This document shows, one piece after another, positions 1 to 11,596 of a stretch of 64,000 nt of DNA; the stretch's first letter is position 1, and each line of letters begins with the position of its first letter. Where the stretch lies: the NCBI RefSeq assembly GCF_905475395.1, contig NC_058338.1, forward strand, positions 92,923,435 to 92,987,434, written 5' to 3'. The stretch comes from Chrysoperla carnea. Lineage: Eukaryota; Arthropoda; Insecta; Neuroptera; Chrysopidae. The position numbers and the translations under genes are program-made. A model generated the notes under the pieces. That model had not been told where the DNA came from and made no database searches. It saw only the letters and a list, made by a program, of their open reading frames with translations.

Positions 1-429
1 TGATTTCCTTATTTGGCTCAAGGAGTGGTATAAGCGACTTACTATCACGAAAAATGCAAATACGACCCAGAGTTAGTATGTCTCAAAAAAACTTTCATTC
101 AAAACGAACGAAATAGACTTTTTTTATGAAAAACAGATATGCTTTTTGTTAATTTTGTATGAAAATATAGGTCGAGTAGAGTCTGTAACTCGAAAATTAC
201 GCATTTTTAACAATAAAAAAACTATGAAATAAATTGTAAAAAAGTCACAATATGTTTTAAATAATTTAAAACGGTTTTTTTTTTTGGCTCCACCGCACAC
301 GTGATCTGTGACGTCAATTCGACAAGCAATGACAAGAAAACAGTGTCAACCGTCGTATTAATATATCATTAATATCAACTTTAAAGGGGTATTGTCTAGA
401 TTATATCATTTCTGAAATTGAAGAATAAA

Positions 430-582
430 ATGTCACCAAAAATCGATCCAGGATTTTCAAAAGCAGTTCTACCGGAAAAGGAAAGGAAATCTACCGAAAA
501 TAACTATTTTTATGATATGAGAGTTTTTAGTGCAAGATGACAGGTTCAATGCACCCGAAGTTCGTGAAGTCAAAACAACTTT
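430..582 (+). pseudogene. possible broken coding exon, unrecognised
   Basis: An ATG at 430 opens a 36-codon reading frame that begins MSPKIDPGFSKAVLPEKER and stops at 538-540. The adjacent frame then continues with sensible composition (DDRFNAPEVREVKTTL) up to a GTGAGT splice-donor-like site at 583. The two parts would join if one frameshift were repaired, so this looks like either a decayed first exon or a processed fragment. No promoter or matching downstream exon was found, and I do not recognise the protein. A chance open stretch is equally possible. Confidence 0.2.
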
Positions 583-1019
583 GTGAGTACTAATTTTAAT
601 AAGAAAATTCGTAACATTCAAGAAAAAAAAATGTGATTAATAAAATTTCATAAAAAAATTGTTAGGTCTTCGGGGGAGAGCTATAGGGACTTTGGTAGCA
701 TGTTGAACTGTGGTAAACATGTATTTTAAAAGAAAATATTCATCATGACAATGATAATATTCGTACTGTACTTTCGACAAAATGATTTTCGCAACAATAA
801 TAATTAGATTTTCCAATCGGATCTTTGCGATGGATCCTTTGGAAACGGCTGTTTTGAAGTAGTATTTGGGCAAAGAGGCACGATATATTTTTATGCGCGA
901 TTTTGCATCGTCAATATTGACCGACCCAAAAAAATCGGGGAAAAAATTTAACCCATTTATCAAGACATTTACTTCCATTTAAAAAAAAAAAAAGAAAAAA
1001 AAATGTGAAAAAGGTCTAT

Positions 1020-1205
1020 TTGACCAAGATATCCAAAAACTTGATTTTTTTATACTCTATGACGTCATTAAAATCCAAAAAATTCGATTTTGCTCTATCA
1101 CACCCAAATTTTAACCTATTTTAATAAACCAAGTTTGTAATTCCACTAATTTTGGGCCATACTATTCAAATTTCTGGTCCGGTTAAATTTAATGTTAATG
1201 CATTA
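1020..1205 (+). repeat. fragment of ~300-bp repeat family F
   Basis: This stretch carries the GACGTCAT...TTTTGCTCTATCACA...TTGATAAACCAAGT-type signature in diverged form. The same sequence recurs in two-unit arrays at 41500-42065 and 55780-56370. Only part of one unit is present here. It has no coding potential. Sequence between it and the element at 1771 is plain AT-rich DNA in which I see nothing. Confidence 0.6.
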
Positions 1206-1770
1206 TTTTTTAAAATTTAACTGGTTTCCAAATTATTTATTTCCGATTTTTTAAGCAATAGTTAATATGTTTCTAAACAAATTAACTTTTTTGTAAATAA
1301 GTATATCTGATAGCTTTGGTTGAACAGATGTCCATAAATTGTATCCCCTTCACCCTGTTCGTTTTATATTATTTTATTTACTTTTTAATGGTGTTTTATT
1401 TAAGGACAAAAACATAAGCGAATCCGCGAGTAAAAAGCTAGTCTAAATTAAATGTAATCTAAAATCAAATATTTTTTTGCCAAGATATAAAATAAAATAA
1501 AAATATAAAAACTAGGTCAACAGTTGTCGTCATTCCCGTTTGGTATATAATTTTTTTTTTTTTCATATTTTGAAAATGATCATTAGCTAAATGGAAAAAG
1601 ATAATATTATCCATTATCGGATACTAAACACAGACTGGTATCGTTCTAGAACCTTATATCGAACAGCGTCAATAATGATTTTCTCCATTAAGAAAAAAAT
1701 TATAAAATATCAGCGAAAAGAAAATATTATTTGTTCTCAGAGTGTAAGAAACGTATCATTAAAAATTTAA

Positions 1771-2382
1771 GGTTATACGAGCACCAAGACAATTTTAAAT
1801 ATGAAGCTTAAGTTTTTTTTATATAAAGTGGGACTGGGTCTAAATCAATTCTGAAAATTTTAGGTGGGGTTGCCCGATCATTTAAATATATAAATGACTT
1901 CAAAAGTAGATGGATAATATGTTTTCATACATTTCTCCAAAACTAGTCCGTGGGAATTGAAAAAAAAAACTACTTAAATTTCAGTTAAAACCTTAATAAA
2001 TTATTGAAAACAAAAAACAACAAGTTTTGTCCGACTAATTAAGGATGTATGAGCACGGTAGTGAGGACACAAATTAAAAAATTATATTTTTCCAATTTTG
2101 ATGGTGAATTATAATATAAGACGAAATTGAAAAATAAGACGTTATAACTTGATAATATAAGACGAAAACTAAGAATAAAAATTTTTCAATACCTGGAGTA
2201 ATTTTCAAAATATGGATAATTGAAAATTTTGTTTAATTATTTAACTTTCGATGTTTCGATAACCAAGGCAGATATCGAAAAATTTTATGCACATTTATCG
2301 TCCAAAGTCATCATTAAAGTAGAAAATAAGGTACAAATAATTTCAACCCTAAATCTAAAATTGTCTTGGTGCTCGTACTCCC
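1771..2382 (+). mobile_element. TTAA-flanked inverted-repeat element (family E), copy 1
   Basis: A 612-bp non-coding element sits between TTAA at 1767-1770 and TTAA at 2383-2386. Its ends are inverted repeats: GGTTATACGAGCACCAAGAC on the left, and the complement of GTCTTGGTGCTCGTACTCCC on the right. A second internal copy of the terminal motif occurs near 2038 (TTAAGGATGTATGAGCAC). TTAA duplication is characteristic of piggyBac-type transposons, but no transposase is encoded, so this is a non-autonomous copy. Related copies lie at 19700-20253 (complete), 9806-10020 and 58405-58766 (partial). Confidence 0.75.
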
Positions 2383-2739
2383 TTAAAAAAAATAAATATA
2401 TATATCGTTAAATTAAAATAAATGTAATTGTGAAATATTTTCATGCCAAATTAAAATTTTAGAAAAGCTCAAAATATATACTTTTTCATTATTTTAATTT
2501 AACTGCCAAAAAAGAATTATACGTAAATGGCAATATGTCAATATGTCAACGTTTTCATGAATTCGTGATTTAATTTTTCATCTGACAGAACTTTAATCTC
2601 ATGAATTGAAAATTCATACAACACAGGAAATGATAGTTATTAAGAGTCTGATACTTAATTTTTCAGACGATTATTGTCGGTCGAAGACGTCACTGTTAAA
2701 TATGATTAATGGGAAAACGTCATTGCAGTATTGGAAAAT

Positions 2740-3185
2740 GTATACGATTTAATTAAAGGAGTCGATTGTTTTGGACAATCATATTTTTTATAAATAATCT
2801 TTGCACTTGTTGTGACGATATAGACCGTGGGACAACACGGTTTAAAAAAAAATTATGATTACACACTTGAAACTTCTTGAGTGGCTTCCTTTTGACGAGT
2901 CTATCATACTTTCCTCTTCGAAAAGGCTGCATTTTCAAATGAGCATGATGACGTTATATTTGAGTAATCGTTTTGAAAAAAACGGAGCAGGGAACTTGTC
3001 GTACACTATGACCACTTGATTACATTAATAAATATTAAACAATTCAGCAAAAGTGAACCATGTATTCAACGTATTCAAAAACAAAAATACTTTAGTACGG
3101 CATGTTCTAGGTGGTATACAAGCTCATCGGAACAATAACTTAAATATGACTTCATAATGTTCAACTCGTCAAAAAGATGTTTATA
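2740..3185 (+). repeat. interspersed repeat family G, copy 1
   Basis: The block shares CGATAACTCAAATATGACGTCATCATGCTCATTT-like and GGTGGTATACAAG-like segments with 11440-11960 and 30900-31285. Short reading frames on the minus strand here are repeat sequence, not genes. The copy shows mixed-orientation pieces, so its exact ends are uncertain. It matters because its relative at 11440 provides the target of a SINE insertion. Confidence 0.55.
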
Positions 3186-3254
3186 ATAAAAAAAAATTTT
3201 TTTTTTTAAATTTTTATCTTTATTTTTATTATTATTTTATTTTTTAGGGGAAAT

Positions 3255-3268
3255 TAGGCTTCAGATCC
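3255..3268. repeat. left target-site duplication of the LINE
   Basis: TAGGCTTCAGATCC here is repeated exactly at 7928-7941, bracketing the LINE. A 14-bp perfect duplication is the mark of target-primed reverse transcription and fixes both ends of the insertion. Confidence 0.85.
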
Positions 3269-3691
3269 TCTTGACTCGTGGGTGGTTTGTCGTACCGGTC
3301 AGGCTTGCGTATCGTAATGACTTATGGGGCTAGGCCAGCGGTAGATAGTATAACACTATTTACTAGTAGGGACTCCCATGCTGGAAAGGTTACAAATGAA
3401 CGATCAGAGTAAGATGCGTGAGCCCCTTAATCCAGGGTGTTATGCAACCCGTTGCCTATTGGATGGTTTGCAGCCAGGTGGAATACTGGCTGTATTTGAA
3501 CGGAGCCTGTCCGATACCTGTTCGACTTGGGCAGTGCCATTGGTGATTTAAGAACTTACCGCACTATGGAGCACTGGTGCGGCAGATCTTTATTTCTTCC
3601 ACTTTTTAAGGGACCACCGAGTTTGCCTTTAGCCGACGGAGTGGTCCAACACTACATATGAATAAAAAAAAAACAAAAAAACATAACTAGC

Positions 3692-4446
3692 ATGCCCGAG
3701 AAGGGAGTCATATCATTCCTCGAGGTTCCACAACGCAAAGGGTATTAAAGCCCACGCAAAGTGGACCAAAAGTGAAAAAAGTAGAAGTATCTTTGGCCTC
3801 CAAACCTGGACCTTCTACCCAAAAGCCAAGTAACTCCAAAGCAGAGGACAACAAACCAGCTGCTGGAGGCTAAATGGGTCTATCGATCGAAAAAAAAAGG
3901 AGCGAAGGGCAGCCTATCGACTTGTCGAGCGCCTAGAGTCCATTCCGGATGAAAGCCTCTCTGATCATCAGAGGGCCTCCAAGGAATGCACAAAAGGTGT
4001 TATCAGGGAAAGGGAAAAGGCAAAGCTAAATCCTGCTAAGCGACCACGCTCGCAGAAAGAAGCAGCCCTCCTACCAAGAAATCGAAAATGGGGCCTTCGC
4101 CTCACCAAGGGGGTCAACTAATGAGTGATCTTGTACCACTTTATCTGGGCAGTAATAGACCGTAGCAACCCCGACGGAACCATCTCTCCGGCCAATTGGA
4201 AGAAGGTCGAAATCGATTTTTAAGAGTTGACAAGGAGGCCCTAACGGAGAAAGCCGCCGAAGAGAAATCTCAAGACACGAGTGGCCTCTCATCCCCTAAA
4301 GGAGAGAGTTCCACTCAAAAGGCGTTGGCTCTTTTCTCTAAAATAAGAGTGGAAAGTGAAGATGAATCGCTCTCATCTGTGGACGAAAACATCGATTCAA
4401 CAGTAATCGAGGTATTTGATCGAAAAACGGATGAGAGGGGTTCAAC
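3692..4446 (+). pseudogene. LINE ORF1 (gag-like) remnant
   Basis: Across frames this region encodes a basic, Pro/Lys/Ser-rich first part, including RRAAYRLVERLESIPDES and KRPRSQKEAALL. A segment reading AVIDRSNPDGTISPANW follows, of the kind found near the C-terminus of ORF1 in RNase H-bearing LINEs, and then an acidic, Ser-rich stretch. The frame is broken by several stops and shifts. No zinc-knuckle (CCHC) array could be seen. ORF1 proteins bind the element's RNA and deliver it for integration; this one cannot be functional. It overlaps the start of ORF2 by about 30 bases. Confidence 0.65.
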
Positions 4447-7400
4447 TTAATATCCATCACTCGAAAGCAGCAGCGGTTGAGCTCCTCCTCCGCTTCCATC
4501 AAAAGGAGGAGGACCTAATTCTAGTCCAGGAACCATGGGTTGTTGGAAATCGGGTTTGTGGACTAAACATCAAAGGTTACAATAGCATCTACATCCAAGA
4601 TATAGGTAAGCCTAGGGCATGTATTCTTGCAAGGAAAGAGTACAATTCCTTTATTCTGAATAATTTCAGTGATCTGGACACCGTGAGCAAGGCAGTACAA
4701 TTGAGAGCTCAGACTCTCTAGCTACTGTGTTCCTACATGCCCCACAGCGATTATCCTCCACCGGCGTGCTTGCAGAAAGCGGTAGCAGAAGCGGAGAGAA
4801 GAAGAATACCAATCATTATTGGGTCCGACGAAAACGCTCACCATTCGACGTGGGGAAGCACGGACACCAACGAACGAGGTGAGTTACTATTTGAATATAT
4901 ATTAAGTAACAATCTATATATTTGCAATAAGGGAAAACATCCAACCTCTATTACATCAATTCGGCGGAAAGTTCTGGACATCACTATAGTCAACAAATAG
5001 GCTGTCAGTATGATTGAGGCTTGGAAAGTCTCAAGCGAACAATCTTTTTCGGACCACCGATATATAGAATTCTCAATAGACGTACCAGAACCCAAAGTTA
5101 ATACTTACACTAACAGTAAGGGTTCCGGTCCCTCCCAACTCAAAGGAAGAGCTAGACCAATTAGTGGAAACCCTCGCTACGGCATGCAATGAAGCTACTA
5201 GAGCATCATATCCAACTAGAATAACCAAGGGGAAATCAAAACTTCCATGGTGGTCTCCCGAAATTGGCATCCTAAGGAAAAATTGTCGACGCTTATTCAA
5301 TCAGGCCAAAAGAACCAATCAATGGAACGCCTATATGGATAGCTTGAATACTTTCAGAAAGCATTAAGGCTCGCAAAAAGGATCACTTGGGCTGACTTCT
5401 GCGAGAAAATAGAGGCAACCTCGGAGGCGAGCCGACTAAGAAAAATTCTCTCTTCAAGTCCAATGGCTCCAGGATATCTGGAAGACCCTATTACTGGCTA
5501 TTGGACGGAATCAAGCTTGGGCGCTCTGGAGCTTATAGTTATTCACCATTTCCCTGGCCAAGAGCAGCGGGAATATGATGGCTTAGAGGCTGCAGCTAAT
5601 TCTTATAACTGTGCCCAAGCGCTGATCGATAAAGAAAGGATCAAATGGGCCATCTCTGAGTTTGAGCCATACAAATCGCCAGGATTAGATGGCATCATCC
5701 CAGCAGAAATGCAAGCGATCTCTAATAGAATGAATCCATGGCTGGAAGTCATCTACAAGGCCTGCATAGACTTGACTCTCATTCCCAAAAATTGGAGACA
5801 GGTCAAGGTTGTTTTTATACCCAAAGAGGGACGTGCCTCACAAAGTACCCCCAAGGTCTTTCGACCCATAAGCCTCTCATTATTTCTACTCAAGACAATG
5901 GAGAGGCTCTTGGATGTCCACATACACAAAAGCATGAGAACAGTAATTATATCCGATTCACAACATGCGTACTGTAAGGGCAAGTCTGTCGAGACAGCTC
6001 TGCATTCACTTTTGGGTATAATAGAAAAATCATTGACCCCTAAGGAATACACTTTGGTAGCCTTTCTAGACATTGAAGGTGCCTTCAATAACCTTCAGGC
6101 CTGAAACTATAATCAGAGGACTGTATGATCTGAATATCGAAGAACCTACAACTGAGTTTATTAATCTTTTGATTAGAAGCAGAGAAGTAACCTCCGAATT
6201 GGGCGACTCGGTCATAAATCGATATGTAGGGAGAGGTACACCTCAAAGTGGTTTACTTTCACCGCTTCTATGGAACATTGCGCTAAATGAGCTTCTCCTT
6301 AAACTGGAAGGATCAGGATGCAAGATAATTGCGTACGCGGACGATGTAGCGATAGCAGCATCAGGAAAATTTCCTGATACCTTTTCAAACATCTTACAAT
6401 CTGCACTAAAAGTTCTAGCACACTGGTGCTACAACTCTGGCCTTGGGATGAACCCTGACAAAACAGAGTTGGTACTCTTTACAAAGAAATACAAAATTCC
6501 CTCCTTTATTATACCAAAGGTAAGGAGGGTAAACCTTAAATTATCGGAAAAAGCCAAATATCTAGGTATCATCCTAGACAAAAAGTTGCTATGGGGACCC
6601 AACGTCCTGGAAAGATCCCGGAAATCAACTGTGGCACTATAGACCTGCAAAAAGGCCATGGGGAAATATTGGGGCTTAAACCCGAAAATGGCTCATTGTC
6701 TATACATTGCGGTCATTAGACCCATACTATTCTATGGGTCGCTAGTATGGTAAACATCACTAGAAAAGGGAATCCACCAAAAGGTACTAGGTAAAGTCCA
6801 ATGGTTACACTTCCTGCCAACTGACCTCTTTGGAGAGAAATGCGCAGCAGGCGCAGCTCTCAGGCTTAATCTGGTCTCACCCTGGACTGAGACTCATTAT
6901 GGCCATGCACGGATATTACGAAGATACTCACTTCCAAGATCCGTTGACTACGTTTTATCTTCTCCTAATTTCGGGAACAGGTTCTCAGTAAAGATCCCCT
7001 CCAGACAGGATTGAGATGAGAACCTGGTTAAGCCAAAGGGCGTCGTTTTTTACACTGACGGATATAAGTTAGAGAAGAAGGTGGGTTGTGGGGTCTCAAT
7101 CTGCGTCTATCATTTTGGTTGCCGGATCACTGTAGCGAGTATTAAGTGATGGCTATTCATGAGGTATGTGAATGTATAAGACTGAACACCCTTAGGTGTA
7201 GAGTGTTCAGTCTATCTAATGTCAAAGGTAGCACAGGACTGCCGTACGTCCTTAAATGAGCCAGTGGAACAAATGAATATAAACCTGGTATGGGTACCGG
7301 GACACAGGGACATTCCAGGAAATTGTGAAGCCGACGAGCTTGCCAGAAATGACACAATGCTGCCGCTCACAAGCATCAATAAATATCTGGGAGTTCCATT

Positions 7401-7831
7401 TGCGAACTGCAAGTTGCTCCTCAAAGAGGATATCTTAAAAGGAGCCAGTCTAAGATGGAGGAAGGAACGTACTTGTGGTACTACAAGACAGATATGGTCT
7501 GAGTACAATCGCAGGCGTTCCGAAGATCTTATATCACTTCCAAGAGCCTCTGTTCGCAAAGTGTTGCGATTTTTAGAGGGTACGTTGGGCGGTTGGGCGG
7601 CAGGAATGCTGAACGCCTGGTTTGGCAGTGTATCACGACTACTGCAAGAGCTGCCACAGTGGTGATGAGGAGGAGACAATGTCTCATCTTCTCTGTCACT
7701 GCCCAGCTCTTGTCATGAGGAGATGGACTTACTTGAGCCAGCCTCTCTTTGACGACCTCTCCGACCTGGAATCCTTCGAAGTCAAAGCTCTCCTGCTGTT
7801 CTTAAACAGCTCCAAATGGCTCATGGAGTAG
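4416..7831 (+). pseudogene. LINE ORF2: endonuclease, reverse transcriptase, RNase H (broken)
   Basis: The endonuclease lies at 4416-5130: QLN at the start, QEPWV with the catalytic Glu, GSDENAHHSTWGS, and SDHRYIEF near its end. Reverse transcriptase spans about 5600-6650: KSPGLDGI, RPISL, DIEGAF, GTPQSGLLSPLLWN and the catalytic YADDVAIAASG at about 6330. RNase H follows at about 7040-7360 (FYTDGYKLEKKVGCG, then WVPGHRDIPGNCEADELA). A C-terminal C-x2-C-x10-H-x2-C motif sits near 7640-7690. In-frame stops occur at 4719, 4998, 5190 and 6640, and frames shift near 5150, 6095 and between the RNase H parts. In an intact element this polyprotein nicks target DNA and reverse-transcribes the RNA; here it is a pseudogene. 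Confidence 0.9.
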
Positions 7832-7927
7832 TGGCCGGGGATGGACCAACCCTTTTTCGATATCACAACGGACCCTATGGTCTAAGCGTGTCCCACCCCA
7901 GGACAGCCACTCTAACCTAATCTAACA

Positions 7928-7941
7928 TAGGCTTCAGATCC
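7928..7941. repeat. right target-site duplication of the LINE
   Basis: Exact repeat of the 14 bases at 3255-3268. It directly follows the CCTAA-like 3' tail of the LINE. The following 7942-8534 is AT-rich DNA in which I see no gene or clear repeat. Confidence 0.85.
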
Positions 7942-8534
7942 AAATTTCGTAAAAAACATTTTCTTCTTGTTATTCTCAGTTTATTCAGGAAGCGAATCTG
8001 CAGGCAATAATAGAACATTTTGTATATGTATGAGCACTCATATCTACACTCTCTCTTGCTCAGTGCCACTTTGGTTTGATAGAACTATACCATGGAAATG
8101 CTTGAAATAAAACTCAAGCACACTGATAATAGAGAGAGAGCAGTTTCCTTCTACATCTGTAAGTTACTCAGTGTAAAACTATCTTATTTTCAAGGCAGTA
8201 AAATACAATAAATTGTATATTTTCTACTTTTTTTAGTGAAGAGTAAAGATAATTTTAATGACATTTGTATGATTTCGATTAAAATAATATTTTTATTTAA
8301 TCCATCTTATTTAATATTAGTCATAATATTTTTATGTTGCTCCAATTTGATATGTTTGCATTAATAATGAACAAAACACTGGATAAATGTATGAATTATT
8401 TCTAGAAATAATGATCATCCCACTTAAAGTATAAATTCTATAATACTATACTTAAAGTTCAGTATTAAACGGTGCGGTGTGGTAGAATTTTGAAAAACAT
8501 TTTGACGTCCGCTAGTCGTCATGGATCTGTACAA

Positions 8535-8885
8535 TACCTATATATTATAAATGTTAAAGTAAGGATGTTTGTTTGTTTGTTTGTTACGCTTTCACGCAAA
8601 AACTGGTGATTGGATTTTAATGAAACCCTACAACAACATAGCATAATCAGAACAACACATGAGCTATAATTTTTAAAAATATATTAAAAAATAAAAAATA
8701 AAATAAAATCTGAAATTTTACTGCTACATCTATGGTCATCATGTTTAACCGTAAGTCAAAAATTTCTGTAAAAATTTATAATAGTAAATGTAAAACAATT
8801 CAAGGCCATCTTTTCTGATATACTCAATGAATTATGACTATTTTATATTCAAAAAAATTGAAAACTGTGTATATGAACTAACAGA
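8535..8885 (+). mobile_element. Helitron-like non-autonomous repeat, diverged copy
   Basis: The 5' part matches the two well-bounded copies at 31605-32008 and 39364-39829: CTATATATTATAAATG, then a TTTGTTTGTTTGTTACGC run, then GAAAACTGTGTATAT. The terminal GGGCGGGTATCA...CTAG end is not found at the expected place; a GGGCGGATGACTAG near 9095-9107 may be an alternative or decayed end. No coding potential. From 8890 to 9800 I see nothing else except a G-rich patch at 8940-9010. Confidence 0.55.
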
Positions 8886-9805
8886 TAGAGACATGTTCTG
8901 CTCGTCATCTGTAGTCCTTCCAATGTTGTCATTATGTAAAGGGGGTGAGGGGGAACTTTTTCAGTAATGGCAAATAAAATCACTGATGTGGGGGTGGAGG
9001 ATACGGGGGTGAAAGTGAAAGTCTGCTTGTGATATGTAAATTGTCCGCTTTTTTTCCAATATAATTCACGTCAAATTAGAAGTGAAAATTGAAGTGGGCG
9101 GATGACTAGGTTTTGCTTAAGCAGTGAAAAAAAGAAAATAAAAAAAATTTTTGTTGTTTTGTCATTTCATAAATAAGAGATACAATTTATGGACATCTGT
9201 TAATAATAATGTAAGTAATGTTGTGTAAGAGTGGTTATCAAATACTGCAGGAATGGTAACAGGGAAGAGGTGATTAAACACGAAAGAGATCAGAGGCCAG
9301 CCTTGAAAAACAATCACTCTATTTATTATATTAAGCCCAAAACTTATAAAAGAGGTTTTGGGTTGTGTATCCAAGAGAAACGAATAGGTTGAGTGGATTT
9401 AAATTCGTCTGATCGTGTTACTGATTTTATCTTGCTGGTCAAATCTGAATTCAAGAAAAAATATTTTGTAATCGATTAATACCGTTTTACGGTGGCTTAA
9501 CTGTACTTATAATAATATGAATAATTCCGAGACTAGTCCCAGCCAGTTAATGCTATATATTATAGATACATACATACCTCAATTATCTGCAATGCCACCA
9601 AAAAGTACGGGAAACAAAAGATAATCATACATTTCCTTTAATAAAAAAATATCTTTACATCACATAGGTACTATTTTATCATACAATTTCTTACAAGTTA
9701 AGCTGTATTGGGTGGGCCATAACTTAGTTAAAATGAAACTGCTGTCCTGATCCTTTTCCAACTGTGTATCACACGCATCCCATGTGGAAAAATTTCAGAC
9801 AAAAG

Positions 9806-10020
9806 ACTTAGGTAGTACGAAGTCCAAGGCAAGTTTAGATTTGTGGTTGAAATTATTTGTGTCTTATTTTTAACTGTGATGATAAATTTTGTTATAACTT
9901 CATGAATGTAGATGAAAAATAAGAATTTTTCGATATCTGCTGTGATTTACGAAATATCGAAAGCAAAATAATTAAACAAAATTTTCAATTTTTGATATTT
10001 CGAAAATTAATCCAGGTGTT
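9806..10020 (+). mobile_element. TTAA-family element (E), 5' half only
   Basis: TAGGTAGTACGAAGTCCAAG at the left closely matches the left end of the complete copy at 19700. The match continues through the segment with CGATATCTGC and AATAATTAAACAAAATTTTC. The right half is missing and the TTAA flank is mutated, so this is a truncated copy. Confidence 0.65.
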
Positions 10021-10069
10021 ATCCAAATTACCTTAAAATCTTTTTTGCGAGGCATAATAAAAAATTTCC

Positions 10070-10540
10070 GCCATTTTATAATAGGCAGAGTCAATTGTGA
10101 TTCCCAGTCTTTTATGCGGTTTTTTCCTTGATTACTCATTAAATACTATTTAAATAATTTTTTAATACCTTATATTTATAAATATTGACCCAGCACTAAA
10201 GTACGTTAAGCTGAGCGCTACATTTTCTGCGCCCTGTATTTAAAAAACGGTTCAACGTACAAAAAAAATTTTCAGTAAAATTTGTAGAAAATTTTATCCT
10301 ATACAACATTTATTGTAAATTTTAATACGATTGAAGGCAAGAGAAACGAGATATTAAAAAAAAACTGATTTTCGCAACCTTTGACCTTGGATATCTAAGG
10401 ACGCGCATGCGTGACCATATGTGACTTTTGAGACAACATTTTTACAATCAAAATAAAGGTTTGTAAAAAATTCAGCTTATTCTGTTAGATTCCGATGTAA
10501 AACCTTAAGATGATTGGAGTATGCTGGAATAAATCATCCA
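10070..10540 (+). repeat. repeat family K, uninterrupted copy
   Basis: This copy contains the segments CCCAGCACTAAAGTACGTTA, GCGCCCTGTATTT, GACGCGCATGCGTGACC and ACCTTAAGATGATTGGAGTA. The same order is seen in the inverted cluster at 59150-61090. Here the site ACCTTAAGATGATTGG is continuous, whereas the copy at 60230 is split at this exact place by a hAT element, so this serves as the empty-site control. No coding capacity. The region 10540-11090 holds nothing recognisable. Confidence 0.7.
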
Positions 10541-11094
10541 AAACCTTTACTGAGTTTTCTTCTACTTAGAGTTTATTCTCTATACCAGTGTGTTATCCTT
10601 ACGAGACACCCCATATACTAAATTCAGACACTAATTAATTTATGTTGCTTGGTCTTGACAATTATTTACGAGTAAATTATGATGTAAGGACGTTCTATAT
10701 ATATTACCAACAGGCGTAAAATTTGGAAGATATTTGCGTTTGCTGATGGTAGGAAATTAAACTATATTTAAAGGGCATTGAACATTCTTGATACACTATA
10801 ATGTTATTAAATTTATTACCTTCAAGCGCTTAATCAGGGGCTGTGTGTCAGTGAGTCTATTTAGTCGCAGAAACGAAGCATTGAATTTTAGCAAGTTGAA
10901 TTTGAATGTGGTTTTTGGCATTTGATTCATTAGACGTCAGGAAATTCTGTGGCCTAAATTGATTTATAAGAAATTAAAAATATGTTATTTGCATAAATAA
11001 TATTTGCATTATATAATTAAATTTTAAATAAACCGTAAATATATTAAATTCACAATTCGGTTAATAGTGATGAAAATGATTCCAAATTTGTTTC

Positions 11095-11435
11095 ACAGAG
11101 GTTTTTGGGGTCACTGAACACTAATATCGAGACAAAATTTGTCTCCGAGGTTCTTGGTGTCCAGGGAAAACGGTATCCTCGTCGTATCCTGGAGTTTGAA
11201 GAAAATTCGTTTTTTGGGGTTGCTGAGCACAAATATCATGTCAAACTGATCTGCGAGGTACATGGCGTCCAGAGTACTTCGAGTACCCTGGATACCCCGA
11301 GCACCATGTACCTGGTGCCCGATTCTGCCGCGGTTCAGTTACCCCCAAAAACCCCTGTTTGGACCGATTATATAACCATTTTAACGAAAACTAAAAAAGA
11401 CGACGGGGATACCAGGTACCTCGGAGGCTAATTCT
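11095..11435 (+). repeat. GC-richer degenerate 109-bp tandem repeat
   Basis: Two diverged units start at TTTTTGGGGTCACTGAACAC (11102) and TTTTTGGGGTTGCTGAGCAC (11211), giving a 109-bp period. Each continues with a TCCGAGG/TGCGAGG plus GGTGTCCAG/GGCGTCCAG motif. A third portion is rich in GTACC and ACCTGG motifs. An open frame of 108 codons runs through (11105-11431), but the periodicity of the DNA explains it better than a protein would. GC content is visibly higher than in surrounding DNA. Confidence 0.65.
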
Positions 11436-11596
11436 GATGATAGGTGGTATACAAGGTCATCGGTGCAGTTTTTTTAACGAAAAATATTTTATTGTTTAAT
11501 AATCATTAATGTTTTCAAGTGGTCATAGTGTCCGACAGATTCCTTACTCCGTTTTTTCAGAACGATAACTCAAATATGACGTCATCATGCTTATTT

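Larger units (their letters stand above)
3269..7927 (+). mobile_element. nearly full-length, inactive LINE with RNase H
   Basis: A 4659-bp non-LTR retrotransposon is bounded by 14-bp target duplications. In order it has a 5' region (3269-3690), a short ORF1-like region, an ORF2 with endonuclease, reverse transcriptase and RNase H segments, and a C-terminal Cys/His motif. It ends without poly(A), in a tail resembling CCTAA units. The RNase H domain together with an apurinic-type endonuclease points to the I/LOA/R1 group of LINEs; I favour LOA-like but cannot prove the clade. In-frame stops and frameshifts interrupt every domain, so the copy is dead. Two 5'-truncated copies of the same family lie at 34271-34963 and 38181-39100. 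Confidence 0.92.

Noticed and set aside
637..978. 113-codon open frame on the minus strand
   Set aside because: No recognisable domain, promoter, splice signals or homologue; starts just inside a poly(T) tract and has AT-driven composition. Could be reconsidered if transcribed.
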